Positions 1-8,735 of a stretch of DNA of 64,000 nucleotides are shown in pieces (position 1 is the first letter of the stretch; each line of letters begins with the position of its first letter). Source of the stretch: Pseudomonas putida (GTDB lineage Bacteria > Pseudomonadota > Gammaproteobacteria > Pseudomonadales > Pseudomonadaceae). The translations under genes were made by a program, and so were the position numbers. The notes below the pieces were generated by a model. It made no database searches. It was given only the letters and a program-made list of their open reading frames with translations, and was not told where the DNA came from. The stretch is from assembly GCF_001941965.1 (NCBI RefSeq), contig NZ_MKZO01000024.1, forward strand, positions 1-64,000. The letters run 5' to 3'.

Positions 1-62
1 TCAAGAACCATGCTGGCAGCACGTTGCTTAAACTCGCGGGTGTAGGTCTTCCGTTCTTGCAT
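1..62 (-). CDS. IS3-family transposase OrfA, N-terminal fragment
   Basis: Only the first 20 codons are present. The start reads MQERKTYTREFKQRAASMVL, typical of the HTH_Tnp_1 domain that opens OrfA of IS3/IS911-type elements. A GGAGG ribosome binding site lies just upstream of the ATG at 60-62. The gene continues leftward out of the window, so it cannot be said whether it is intact. Confidence 0.65.
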   Translation of the reverse strand, partial: MQERKTYTREFKQRAASMVL

Positions 63-114
63 AGAACCTCCTGAATGGGCGAATCATATCGCCCTTAAGA
101 GGTGTCCGGGATCA
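1..114 (-). mobile_element. End of an IS3-type insertion sequence (truncated by window edge)
   Basis: A transposase start at 1-62 on the minus strand is preceded by a putative terminal repeat. Read on the minus strand the element begins TGATCCCGGACACCTCTTAA near 114, and TGA at the tip is usual for IS3 elements. The rest lies outside the window, so neither the other end nor a target duplication can be checked. A REP doublet starts a few bases beyond the tip. Confidence 0.6.
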
Positions 115-117
115 TTA

Positions 118-193
118 GGCCAGTTCACGCCGGCTCCCACAAGGACCGCGTGCACCGCAGGACCTGTGGGAGCTGGCTTGCCAGCGATGAGGC
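118..193. repeat. REP doublet, left arm degenerate
   Basis: The right arm at 154-193 is a standard Pseudomonas REP (TGTGGGAGCTGGCTTGCCAG and flank). The left arm at 118-144 keeps only GGCC and CCGGCTCCCACA. It lies between the IS tip and the hydrolase gene. Confidence 0.7.
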
Positions 194-213
194 CGGGAGC
201 AGCAACCAACGAA

Positions 214-1197
214 TCAAGGCAGATCGAACAGCACCGAGCGCCCCTCGACCGAAGGCAGCACACACTCCACCCGATGCCCGCACCCCGGCACCACCAGCAT
301 CCGCCGCTGCACCTTCAGCACCTCCCGCTCGTAGGCCTGGAACCCCAGCCCGCGCTGCAACCTGAACGGCCCCTGCAGCATCGCCCCGCAGGACTTGTCG
401 AGCACCGGATAGGCCGCGCCCTTGCTCGCGCTGCTGTCCAACCCGCCTTCCAGATAATCCACCCGCGCCGCCGCATATCGCGCACGGGCCTGCGCGGCAT
501 CCCCGGACAACCAGCCGGGCAAGGCTTCGGTGCCGTATTTCCAGGCGTTGTAGCCCGCGCACACCTCCGTCGGTACGGCCATGACAAAGCCGCTACCCTG
601 TGCCACCGGCCGCAGCGGATCGAAATACAGCCAGCTTCCCGGGTCGGCGATCACATAACGCAAGCCGACCCCGGCCGGCGACTCGGCGGCAAAAGCAATG
701 CTGTGCTGGAGCATCTGCGCCCCGGCGGAAAACCCGGCCAGCGTGACATTGCGCACCTGCGGAAATTGCCGGACCAGCTCGACCAGCAGAGCATCCAGCG
801 CGGCAAAGGCACTGATCGGATGCGCTCCCAGCGAAGGTTCGCCGGCCAGCCAGCTACCACAGGTCCACAGCGCATCCCCCGGCTGCGCCGGAGGCTCACC
901 CGGCGAGCTGCAATGACGCGCATCCTCGACCTGGTACAGCGGCGCCACCACCAGGGTGTCCTGCAGCCGCCCCGCCATCCGCGCTGCCTGCAAGCCGGCG
1001 GCGAAACTGCGACCGGCATCCCGCGGGTGACCATGCATCACCAGCAGTACCGTTCGCACATTGTCATCACCCGCCGGACGCGACGCGTAGTAATGCAGCG
1101 CACCCGCCTCATCCGGCAGCTCGAATGTGCGCAGATCAGCGGCAAGTGCGCCACGGGCGAGGGTCAGCAGGAGGAGCAGGCAAACAGAAAATTTCAT
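214..1197 (-). CDS. Secreted alpha/beta hydrolase
   Basis: A 327-residue protein with a signal peptide (residues 1-19, ending GALA) that should export it to the periplasm or beyond. The alpha/beta hydrolase core is recognised from HGHPRD at 55-60 (oxyanion-hole region), the nucleophile elbow GFSAGA with Ser157, and a C-terminal GCGHRVE segment that can supply the catalytic His. Several cysteines suggest disulfides. The substrate is unknown; esterase or lipase-like activity is an inference from the fold. It is monocistronic, with a REP element downstream and an AT-rich gap upstream containing the dyad ATGAAC-4-GTTCAT at 1228-1243, about 30 bases before the start. Confidence 0.85.
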   Translation of the reverse strand: MKFSVCLLLLLTLARGALAADLRTFELPDEAGALHYYASRPAGDDNVRTVLLVMHGHPRDAGRSFAAGLQAARMAGRLQDTLVVAPLYQVEDARHCSSPGEPPAQPGDALWTCGSWLAGEPSLGAHPISAFAALDALLVELVRQFPQVRNVTLAGFSAGAQMLQHSIAFAAESPAGVGLRYVIADPGSWLYFDPLRPVAQGSGFVMAVPTEVCAGYNAWKYGTEALPGWLSGDAAQARARYAAARVDYLEGGLDSSASKGAAYPVLDKSCGAMLQGPFRLQRGLGFQAYEREVLKVQRRMLVVPGCGHRVECVLPSVEGRSVLFDLP

Positions 1198-1515
1198 CCG
1201 GACTCTCTTGTTGTCATTTGAACATCGATGAACTTGGGTTCATATTCGCAAGCATGCTAAGCAATTGAGCCGATTAAAACCCCTGTCAACATGCGTGCCA
1301 GAACAACAACATGAGATTAATTTAATAATTTCCCTCCCGGGCAACTTTCCAGTGGCCTGATTAACTTTATTTCACTGAAATGACGCTGCTGTTTAATTGC
1401 CATCCTGGCTTTCCCCGGAGATCATGGCTCGCCCTTGTCACTCCCGTGCAAGGCACATTCCACAAGGCATCCCGCCCATCCACCACGCCCGAGAACCCGC
1501 GTGGAGGATAACCGC
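1198..1515. other. AT-rich intergenic region, divergent promoters
   Basis: This gap is clearly more AT-rich than its surroundings (for example 1315-1380). It separates the minus-strand hydrolase from the plus-strand SDR and so should hold both promoters. The dyad ATGAAC-TTGG-GTTCAT is at 1228-1243. I see no RNA gene or repeat family in it. Confidence 0.5.
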
Positions 1516-1647
1516 ATGCTGCCAGAAAGTTCGCCGTCATCGACAACCCAGGTTAATCCAGAAGTTCCGGCACGAGGCCTTGAAACATGGGTAACCCACT
1601 CTTTGCAGGACACCTGTGACTATGCAAGCCGCTCCTATCGCTATTGA
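1516..1647 (+). CDS. Possible 43-residue upstream ORF overlapping the SDR gene
   Basis: The ATG at 1516 follows a strong GGAGGA site at 1503-1508 with ideal spacing. The frame runs 43 codons and stops at 1645-1647, about 30 bases inside the SDR gene. The product (starts MLPESSPSS, ends DYASRSYRY) resembles nothing I know. It could be a small protein or a leader coupling ribosomes into the SDR start. Support comes only from the ribosome binding site and the overlap. Confidence 0.35.
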   Translation: MLPESSPSSTTQVNPEVPARGLETWVTHSLQDTCDYASRSYRY

Positions 1648-2758
1648 AGAACGCATTCTGCTGACCGGTGCCACCGGATTCCTCGGCGGCTCGGTGACCG
1701 CGCAGCTGCTTGCCGAGGGCCTTGGCGACAACCTGTCGTTCCTGGTGCGTGCCGACTCCCGCGAACAGGGCCTTGAGCGCCTGCGCGACAACCTGCGCCA
1801 ACACGGTGTCGGCGAGTGCGCCCTGCAGTTCCTGCACGCCGAGCAGATCATCTGCGGCGACTTCCTCGATACCACCTGGCTACCCCGGGAAACCCCACGC
1901 CTGATGCAGATCGAGCGGGTGATCAACTGCGCTGCCGTGGCCTCGTTCTCGAAGAACCCGACCATCTGGCCGGTCAACGTCGAGGGCACCTTTGCCTTTG
2001 CCGAAGTGATGAGCCGCTCCAAGCGGCTCAAGCGTTTCCTGCATGTCGGCACCGCCATGTGCTGCGGTCCGCAGCAGGAATCGCCGATCAGCGAATCCTG
2101 GAACTTCCCCGACGGCGCCGAGCAACTGGTGGACTACACCGCCTCCAAGGCGGAAATCGAGCGGCGCATGAGCGAAGACCTGCCGGGCCTGCCGCTGGTG
2201 GTGGCGCGCCCGTCCATCGTGGTGGGCCACCGCACCCTGGGTTGCCAGGCTTCGGGCAGCATCTTCTGGGTGTTCCGCATGGGCTTCGCCCTGGAAAGCT
2301 TCACCTGCGGCCTGGAAGAGCAGATCGACGTGATCCCGGTGGATTACTGCGCCGAGGCGCTGATCGGCCTGGCCCTGAAGCCGCAACTGCGGCACAACCT
2401 CTACCACATTTCCGCCGGTCATCATGCCGCCTGCACTTTCGCCGAGATCGACGAAGCCTTTGCCAGCGCCAACGGCGCCACGCCGGTCGGCGCGCGCTAT
2501 CGCAAGATCGGCGTGGACGACCTCAAGGAACTGGCCGGCAGCTTCGAAGCGCGCATCGGCCCGGCCAACCCGCGCCTGGTCCTGCGTGCCCTGCGCCTGT
2601 ACAGCGGCTTCGCCGACCTCAACTACCTGTTCGACAACAGCCGCCTGATCGAGGAAGGCATCGCCCTGCCACCGCGTTTCACCGACTACCTGGATGTCTG
2701 TGTCAGGTCCTCCAGCGGGGTCAGCATCGCCACGCAAATGCAATGGGATTTCAAATAG
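1616..2758 (+). CDS. Extended SDR / thioester-reductase-like NAD(P)-dependent oxidoreductase
   Basis: A 380-residue extended short-chain dehydrogenase of the NAD_binding_4 (male-sterility/thioester reductase) type. It has the nucleotide-binding LLTGATGFLGG near residues 16-25, a NCAAVASF segment after the fourth strand, and the catalytic pair Tyr174/Lys178 in DYTASK. Family members reduce acyl thioesters or act as epimerases; no carrier or adenylation domain is attached, so the substrate is unknown. The start is ambiguous: GTG at 1616 has AGGA five bases upstream, ATG at 1622 eleven. A small ORF with a better ribosome site overlaps the start. Confidence 0.85.
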   Translation: MTMQAAPIAIEERILLTGATGFLGGSVTAQLLAEGLGDNLSFLVRADSREQGLERLRDNLRQHGVGECALQFLHAEQIICGDFLDTTWLPRETPRLMQIERVINCAAVASFSKNPTIWPVNVEGTFAFAEVMSRSKRLKRFLHVGTAMCCGPQQESPISESWNFPDGAEQLVDYTASKAEIERRMSEDLPGLPLVVARPSIVVGHRTLGCQASGSIFWVFRMGFALESFTCGLEEQIDVIPVDYCAEALIGLALKPQLRHNLYHISAGHHAACTFAEIDEAFASANGATPVGARYRKIGVDDLKELAGSFEARIGPANPRLVLRALRLYSGFADLNYLFDNSRLIEEGIALPPRFTDYLDVCVRSSSGVSIATQMQWDFK

Positions 2759-2851
2759 TTAGCCTTTCGGCTGATTCGGGCGGCTGGCGGATGAATTGCG
2801 CTGGCCGCTGCTGTACCCTCAGCCGCGAAACCCGCCAGATACCCGCCGACC

Positions 2852-3166
2852 TTGAATACTCCAGCACTGACACCCCGTGAGGCTTACCAGATTCTCCGCG
2901 ACATCGCCCAGGGCATCCGTCCCATGCGGCGAATCGGCGAGCAGGGCTGGAGCGATGTGCGCAATGGACTGCTGACGGTGGAAGTGGATGGCTGGGTCTT
3001 CACCCTCTACAACGATGGCGATGCCCTGGGCCATTGCGACCGCTGCTATAGCCCTGAGGGTGCCGCCTATATCTTCGATGCCGGGCATCCCTACGGGACC
3101 AATCCCGTGGAGTTCATGAGCCAGTGGGAGCGCCAGCGGGTCGAGGAGATGCTTCAGGTTATCTAG
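2852..3166 (+). CDS. Small conserved-looking protein of unknown function
   Basis: A 104-residue soluble protein with no signal or membrane segment. It contains VEVDGWVFTLYNDGDALG followed by HCDRCYSPEG, so a CxxC pair is present, and ends in a helical QWERQRVEEMLQ segment. It resembles a Pseudomonas family I recall as DUF7693, but that match is from memory. The only upstream start in frame is TTG at 2852, with a weak ribosome site. It lies alone between the SDR and another small gene. Confidence 0.65.
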   Translation: MNTPALTPREAYQILRDIAQGIRPMRRIGEQGWSDVRNGLLTVEVDGWVFTLYNDGDALGHCDRCYSPEGAAYIFDAGHPYGTNPVEFMSQWERQRVEEMLQVI

Positions 3167-3292
3167 ATCTTTCAAGGCGCGGCCCGGGTCTCTGGCGGGT
3201 GCTGCTGCAAAGAATCTCTCCACCAGGCAACCTTCCACCTATCCTCAGGGTCCATAACTAGATCGAACCTAAATCTGCCAGGGAAATCTCCG

Positions 3293-3508
3293 ATGCGTTT
3301 GCCCGACGAACCCCAACGGACACGGCACCTCCTGCAAGGCGCGCAGTTGGGCGACTCCATCGCCGCCCACCTCGACAGCCTCAAGCGCCTGCAAGCCCAG
3401 GTCAGCTACATGACCCGCGCGGCAGAACTGCTGGACCTGCACCTGAGCAGCATCGAGAACGACCTCGACCAGGTTCGTGCACAACTCGCCGCTCGCCCGC
3501 GACTTTGA
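3293..3508 (+). CDS. Small alpha-helical protein of unknown function
   Basis: A 71-residue protein, charged and apparently all-helical, with a regular hydrophobic spacing (LDSLKRLQAQVSYMT, LLDLHLSSIENDLDQV) suggesting an amphipathic or coiled-coil hairpin. No signal peptide. The ATG at 3293 follows AGGGAAATCTCCG, an acceptable ribosome site. It lies just before the large chemotaxis-like fusion gene, with 112 bases between. I do not recognise a family. Confidence 0.6.
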   Translation: MRLPDEPQRTRHLLQGAQLGDSIAAHLDSLKRLQAQVSYMTRAAELLDLHLSSIENDLDQVRAQLAARPRL

Positions 3509-3620
3509 GCCCTGCACGGCGATTTATGCGGTAAAGTTCCGCCCTTGCGCCAGGAAGGCAGCAGCTTGGCTGTCTGAATTTTCACTGGTCGGCCTTCAAG
3601 TGTCAGCAGAGCACCGATAA

Positions 3621-6600
3621 ATGAACAAACCCGACGAGACGCTACAGGCCCGGACGCCCTACACCTCGCTCCCCTCTTTCCTGGCCTTCCCCATCGTCGG
3701 CCTGGGCGCCTCCGCTGGCGGCCTGGCCGCGCTGCTGCATTTTTTCGAGGAAATGCCCAACGAGAGCGGCATGGCCTTCGTGGTGGTGATGCACCTCTCC
3801 GCCGAACACGAAAGCAGCGCCGACCGTATCCTGCAGAAAGTCACCGGCATGCCGGTACAACAGGTGACCAAGCCGACGCCAGTGGAGGCCAACCACGTCT
3901 ACCTGATTTCCCCGGCCATGCAGCTGGAAATGCTCGACGGCTACCTACGTGTCACCGAACGCCCAAGCGGCCGACCGCGGCATATCGCCATCGATGTGTT
4001 CTTCCGCACCATGGCCGATGCCCATCGCCATCGCAGCATCGGCATCGTCCTCTCCGGCGCCGGCAACGACGGCAGCGCCGGACTGGTGCGGGTCAAGGAA
4101 CAGGGGGGCATGACCCTCGCCCAGTCCCTCGACGACGCCGAATACGAAAGCATGCCGCGCAACGCCATCGCCACCGGCCAGGTGGACTTCGTTCTGCCGG
4201 TGGTGGACATGCCGCAGAAGCTGGTGGAACTGTGGGACAACATGCGCAAGATCGAACTGCCCCTGGGCGACGAGATCGAGCCGCCGCTGCACAACCCCGA
4301 CACCGCCGAGGACGAACGCGCCGCCGATGCCGCCCTGCGGGAAATCATCGTCATCCTGCGCACCCGTACCGGCCACGATTTCAAGCACTACAAGCGCGCC
4401 ACCGTGCTGCGCCGCATCGAGCGGCGCATGCAGGTCAACCGGGTCAGCGACCTGCCGGCCTATCGCGACTTCCTCAACGCCAACTCCGACGAAGCCAGCG
4501 CCCTGCTCGACGACATGCTGATCGGCGTGACCAATTTCTTCCGCGACCGCGAGGCCTTCGAGGCACTGGAACGGGAGATCGTCCCGCGCCTGTTCGAGCT
4601 GCCCGGCGAAGGCGACCCCACGGTACGCGCCTGGTCGGCGGGCTGTTCTTCCGGCGAGGAGGCCTATTCCATCGCCATGCTGCTGGCCGACCACCTGGAT
4701 TTCAGCCACAGCACCCACAAGTTCCAGGTGTTCGCCACCGATATCGACGAGCACGCCATCGGCGTCGGTCGTGCCGGGGTCTATCCCGAGGCGGTGGTTA
4801 CCGATATTCCGCCGGCCCGCCTGCGGCAGCATTTCGCCAAGGAACAGACGCATTTCCGGGTGAAGAAGGAGATCCGCGAGCGGGTCCTGTTCGCCCTGCA
4901 CAACCTGCTGCGCGACCCGCCGTTTTCCAAGCTGCACCTGATCAGTTGCCGCAACCTGCTGATCTACCTCGACCGCCAGGTACAGGCGGACATCCTGCAG
5001 ATGTTCCACTTTGCCCTGGCCCCGGGCGGCTACCTGTTCCTCGGCAGTTCCGAGTCGGCGGACGTGTGCCTGGACCTGTTCACTCCGGTGGACAAGAAGA
5101 ACCGCATCTACCGGGCCAAGGCCAGTTCCAGCCTCGGGCGGCCGACCCCTACCCTGCCCCTCAACGCCTTCACCGGGTTTTCCCTGCCCAACGTCGAGCG
5201 CAACCTGGAGCGGCGCAAGGTGTCCTTCGCCGAGGTCCACCAGCGCGTGCTGGAGCAGTACGGCCCGCCGAGCGTGGTGGTCAACCAGGACTCGGACATC
5301 GTGCACATGTCCGACCGCGCCGGGCGTTTCCTGCGCTATGTGGGCGGCGAGCCCTCGCACAACCTGCTGGTGCAGGTCCTGCCGGAGCTGCGCCTGGAGC
5401 TACGTACCGCGCTGTTCCAGGCCTTCCAGACCGGCAAGAGCATCGAGGCGCGGCGCGTGCAACTGGAGCGTGACGGGCGCAACTATTACGTGAACATGGT
5501 GGCCCGACCGTTCCGTGACCTGGACGCCGACTTCGTCCTGGTGCTCTTCGACGAGGTCGAGGAAACCATGAGCGCCGAGGTCAAGGGGCCTCGCGACAAC
5601 GGTAAGGACAGCGTGCTGTCGCAGCTCGAAGGCGAGTTGCAACGGACCAAGGAACAGTTGCAGGCCACCGTCGAGCAGTCCGAGACCTCCACCGAAGAAC
5701 TGAAGGCCTCCAACGAAGAGCTGCAGGCGATCAACGAGGAACTGCGCTCCACCACCGAGGAACTGGAAACCAGCAAGGAAGAGCTGCAATCGATCAACGA
5801 AGAGCTGATCACGGTCAACCAGGAACTCAAGAGCAAGGTCGAGGAAACCGGCAAGATCAACGACGACCTGCAGAACCTGATCGCCTCCACCGATATCGCC
5901 ACGGTGTTCGTCGACCGGCGCATGCGCATCAAGTCCTATACGCCGCGGGCCACCGAGATCTTCAGCATCATTCCTTCGGATACCGGGCGCTCGCTGCTGG
6001 ATATCACCCATCGCCTCGATTACCCGGGCATGGCCGATGACGCCGTGGCCGCCTTCGAGTCGCTGCGCATCATCGAGTGCGAAGTGCCGAGCAACGATGG
6101 CCGCTGGTATATCGCCCGGCTGCTGCCGTACCGCACCACCGAGGACCTGATCGATGGCGCGGTGCTGACCTTCATCGACATCAGCGAGCGGCGCCAGGCC
6201 GAGGAGCAGGTCCGCGAAGGCGAGGAACGCCTGCGCCTCGCAGCGGAAAGCACCCAGGACTTCATCATCCTGACCATGGACGCTCAAGGCCTGATCACCA
6301 CCTGGAACCGCGGCGCCGAGCGTACCTTCGGTTACCGCGAGGAGGAAGTGCTGGGCCGCAGCGCCGAACTGATCTTCCTGCCCGAAGACCGCGACAACGA
6401 CGTGCTCCAGGAAGAATTGCGCCTGGCCCGCCGGGATGGCCGCGCCGACGACGAGCGCTGGTTGCAGCGCAAGGACGGCAGCCGCTTCTTCTGCAGCGGG
6501 GTGACCACCGCGCTGCACAACGGCCAGCACGGTTTCGCGAAAATCGGCCGGGATATCACCGACAAGAAACGCCAGGAGTCCGAGCAGGTCTGGCAACTGC

Positions 6601-7742
6601 AACAGAGCCGCACCAGCAGCAAGCTCAAGGACGAATTCTTTGCGGTCATGTCCCACGAGCTCAAGCACCCGCTCAACCTGATCCAGCTCAACGGCGAGCT
6701 GATGACCCGCCTGCCCCAGGTGCGCGGCAATGCCGTGGCCGGGCGCGCAGTGGACACCATCCTCGGCGCGGTGCGCAGCCAGGCGCGGATCATCGATGAC
6801 CTGCTCGACCTGTCGCGGATCAACACCGGCAAGCTCAAGCTCAACCGCGGGCCGGTGTTGCTGCAGCAACTGCTCGGCGATATCGCCAGCGTGGCCCGGG
6901 CCGATGCGGCCAACGAGCAGATCCAGGTCGAACTGGAGCTGCCCGACGACAGCCACGAGCCGCTGGTGATCGATGCCGACCCGGTGCGTGTCGAACAGAT
7001 CATCTGGAACCTGCTGAACAATGCCCTCAAGTTCACCGATGCCGGCGGACGTGTGTGCCTGCGCCTGGTGGATGAAGGCAACCAGGTGCGCCTCGATGTG
7101 CAGGACAACGGCCAGGGCATCGCGGTCGAATCGCTGCCGCTGATCTTCGACATGTTCGGCCAGGTGCCGGAGCACCGGCATGGGCAAAACCGTGGTGGGC
7201 TGGGGATCGGCCTGGCCTTGGTACGCGAGTTGGTGGAGGCTCATCACGGCCGGGTCGAGGCGAAATCCGCCGGGCTGGGGCGTGGCGCGACCTTCAGTGT
7301 GTGGTTGCCGCACTACAGTCGCGAGCAGGTGCCGGTGATTAACGAACTGGACGAAACGCCGGGGAATTTCCTCGGGCTCAAGGTGCTGATCGTCGATGAC
7401 TCCGAGGATATCCTCGAGATCATGACGGCGCTGATGGAACTGGAAGGTGCCGAAGTCACCGTGGCCGGCAACGGTGCCCAGGCGCTGGAGCGGCTTGAGG
7501 AAGGCGTAGTGTTCGACCTGGTCCTGTCGGACTTGGGCATGCCGGTGATGAATGGCCTGGAGTTGATCGCGCGGTTACGCAGTGACGAGCGTTTCCGCAG
7601 CCTGCCGGTGGTGGCGCTGACCGGATTCGGGGCCAGCCAGGACAAGGCTGAAGCGCTGAAGGCCGGGTTCAATGCCCATGTCGACAAGCCGGTGGCGTTC
7701 GAGGTGTTGCAGGAGACGGTGAGGACGGTGCTGGGCCGTTAA
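3621..7742 (+). CDS. CheB-CheR-PAS-histidine kinase-receiver fusion protein
   Basis: A 1373-residue cytoplasmic signalling protein combining chemotaxis and two-component modules. An N-terminal CheB methylesterase (about 22-210) keeps Ser31 (GASAGG), His58 and Asp150 (GAGNDG). A CheR methyltransferase (about 235-500) has the SAM motif AWSAGCSSGEEAYS and SCRNLLIYLD. Then come a PAS-like segment, a long Glu-rich coiled coil (about 670-750), two PAS domains, a histidine kinase (MSHELKHP, NALKFTD, GLGIGLAL) and a C-terminal receiver with phospho-Asp in SDLGMP and Lys in DKPV. No transmembrane segments are visible. All catalytic residues I can check are present. No other chemotaxis gene is nearby, so the partner is unknown; signalling through its own receiver is inferred. 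Confidence 0.92.
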   Translation: MNKPDETLQARTPYTSLPSFLAFPIVGLGASAGGLAALLHFFEEMPNESGMAFVVVMHLSAEHESSADRILQKVTGMPVQQVTKPTPVEANHVYLISPAMQLEMLDGYLRVTERPSGRPRHIAIDVFFRTMADAHRHRSIGIVLSGAGNDGSAGLVRVKEQGGMTLAQSLDDAEYESMPRNAIATGQVDFVLPVVDMPQKLVELWDNMRKIELPLGDEIEPPLHNPDTAEDERAADAALREIIVILRTRTGHDFKHYKRATVLRRIERRMQVNRVSDLPAYRDFLNANSDEASALLDDMLIGVTNFFRDREAFEALEREIVPRLFELPGEGDPTVRAWSAGCSSGEEAYSIAMLLADHLDFSHSTHKFQVFATDIDEHAIGVGRAGVYPEAVVTDIPPARLRQHFAKEQTHFRVKKEIRERVLFALHNLLRDPPFSKLHLISCRNLLIYLDRQVQADILQMFHFALAPGGYLFLGSSESADVCLDLFTPVDKKNRIYRAKASSSLGRPTPTLPLNAFTGFSLPNVERNLERRKVSFAEVHQRVLEQYGPPSVVVNQDSDIVHMSDRAGRFLRYVGGEPSHNLLVQVLPELRLELRTALFQAFQTGKSIEARRVQLERDGRNYYVNMVARPFRDLDADFVLVLFDEVEETMSAEVKGPRDNGKDSVLSQLEGELQRTKEQLQATVEQSETSTEELKASNEELQAINEELRSTTEELETSKEELQSINEELITVNQELKSKVEETGKINDDLQNLIASTDIATVFVDRRMRIKSYTPRATEIFSIIPSDTGRSLLDITHRLDYPGMADDAVAAFESLRIIECEVPSNDGRWYIARLLPYRTTEDLIDGAVLTFIDISERRQAEEQVREGEERLRLAAESTQDFIILTMDAQGLITTWNRGAERTFGYREEEVLGRSAELIFLPEDRDNDVLQEELRLARRDGRADDERWLQRKDGSRFFCSGVTTALHNGQHGFAKIGRDITDKKRQESEQVWQLQQSRTSSKLKDEFFAVMSHELKHPLNLIQLNGELMTRLPQVRGNAVAGRAVDTILGAVRSQARIIDDLLDLSRINTGKLKLNRGPVLLQQLLGDIASVARADAANEQIQVELELPDDSHEPLVIDADPVRVEQIIWNLLNNALKFTDAGGRVCLRLVDEGNQVRLDVQDNGQGIAVESLPLIFDMFGQVPEHRHGQNRGGLGIGLALVRELVEAHHGRVEAKSAGLGRGATFSVWLPHYSREQVPVINELDETPGNFLGLKVLIVDDSEDILEIMTALMELEGAEVTVAGNGAQALERLEEGVVFDLVLSDLGMPVMNGLELIARLRSDERFRSLPVVALTGFGASQDKAEALKAGFNAHVDKPVAFEVLQETVRTVLGR

Positions 7743-7760
7743 CCTTGCTGTGTTCTTTAG

Positions 7761-7843
7761 GGCCCTATCGCTGGCAAGCCAGCTCCCACAGGTATCGCAT
7801 GCACCGCTGAACCTGTGGGAGCTGGCTTGCCAGCGATAGGGCC
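7761..7843. repeat. REP doublet (long perfect inverted repeat)
   Basis: Two REP units face each other with about 33-base complementary arms (7761-7793 and 7811-7843) and a short loop. It sits between convergent genes and could fold into a strong hairpin ending both transcripts. Confidence 0.9.
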
Positions 7844-7861
7844 ATCAGCAGCCCCGATAAT

Positions 7862-8473
7862 CTATGGCTTGGTGGTTTCCGAATGGTCTTTCGGAGTAGT
7901 CGGCACCCCACCAGGCCCCGGCACCACCGGATCCACCGCATCCCGGGTGGTAGCGCCCGGCCCTACCGAACTCCCGCCATGGGCCGCAGCCAGCTGGCGA
8001 GCCTTCTCCAGATGCGCCTTCAACGTCGGCAGCGTCTCCTGGGCAAATGCCTTCAGTTCCGCATCCTTGCCATCCTTCGCATAGTCATCGAACAGCTTGA
8101 TCGCCGCCTCATGGGCATTGACCTGGTTGTTGGCATAGGCCTGGTCGAACGACTTGGCCCCGCGCAGTTCCAGGATCATCGCCTTGGCCTTGTCGATCAG
8201 GTCGGCATCGGTCGAGACTTCCAGCTTCTTGCTCGCCGCCAGCGCCTTGAGCTTCTCGTTGGCTGCGCCGTGATCCTTGAGCATCATCGCGGAGAAGGTC
8301 TTCACATCCGCCGCCGTGCCTTTCTCCTGCGCCAGTTTGGCCGCTTCCACTTCGGCCACGCCCTTGGCCGAGGCGTCCTCGACGAAGTCATCGGCATCCT
8401 GGGCGGCATGCACCGCGCCCGCCAGGGTGAAGGCCAGGGCAAAGCCCGCGCTACGCAACAGTGTGTTCATCAT
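7862..8473 (-). CDS. DUF4142 periplasmic protein
   Basis: A 203-residue protein with a signal peptide (about 1-23, ending VHA) and one DUF4142 domain, a ferritin-like four-helix fold: DDFVEDASAKGVAEVEAAKLA, TFSAMMLKDH, HEAAIKLF and a terminal TLPTLKAHLEKA helix. The conserved His-rich helices suggest metal or small-molecule binding, but no function is established that I can name. A Pro/Gly/Thr-rich tail follows the domain. A second ATG lies one codon in. Monocistronic, flanked by REP elements on both sides. Confidence 0.88.
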   Translation of the reverse strand: MMNTLLRSAGFALAFTLAGAVHAAQDADDFVEDASAKGVAEVEAAKLAQEKGTAADVKTFSAMMLKDHGAANEKLKALAASKKLEVSTDADLIDKAKAMILELRGAKSFDQAYANNQVNAHEAAIKLFDDYAKDGKDAELKAFAQETLPTLKAHLEKARQLAAAHGGSSVGPGATTRDAVDPVVPGPGGVPTTPKDHSETTKP

Positions 8474-8620
8474 TGAATCCTCGGGTCAGTTCCGGTTCTG
8501 GTGTCACTAGTTGTTCTGAGCCGGGCACCGCGACCGAGGTTCATCTTTTTTGCGAGGAAGGGTTGGCGCTGGTTTAGGAGCTCCTGAAAGAAATCCAGCC
8601 TTTGAGGCCTGCACCGTACC

Positions 8621-8711
8621 CTGTGGGAGCTGGCTTGCCAGCGATGGGGTCGGCACTGGCAATGATGTTGTCAGATAGGGCCAAATCGCTGGCAAGCCAG
8701 CTCCCACAGGG
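8621..8711. repeat. REP doublet, inverted orientation
   Basis: Two REP units (8621-8645 and 8686-8711) are arranged with the CTGTGGGAG ends outermost, the reverse of the 7761 doublet. It lies between two minus-strand genes. Confidence 0.85.
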
Positions 8712-8735
8712 GACGATGCAGGGTTTCAATATTGT

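Noticed and set aside
3545..3600. GCCAGGAAGGCAGCAGCTTGGC resembles the conserved core of 4.5S (SRP) RNA.
   Set aside because: Only the central motif is similar; the GGTCAGGTCCGGAAGGAAGCAGCC-like order and the long pairing flanks are missing, so it is probably chance.
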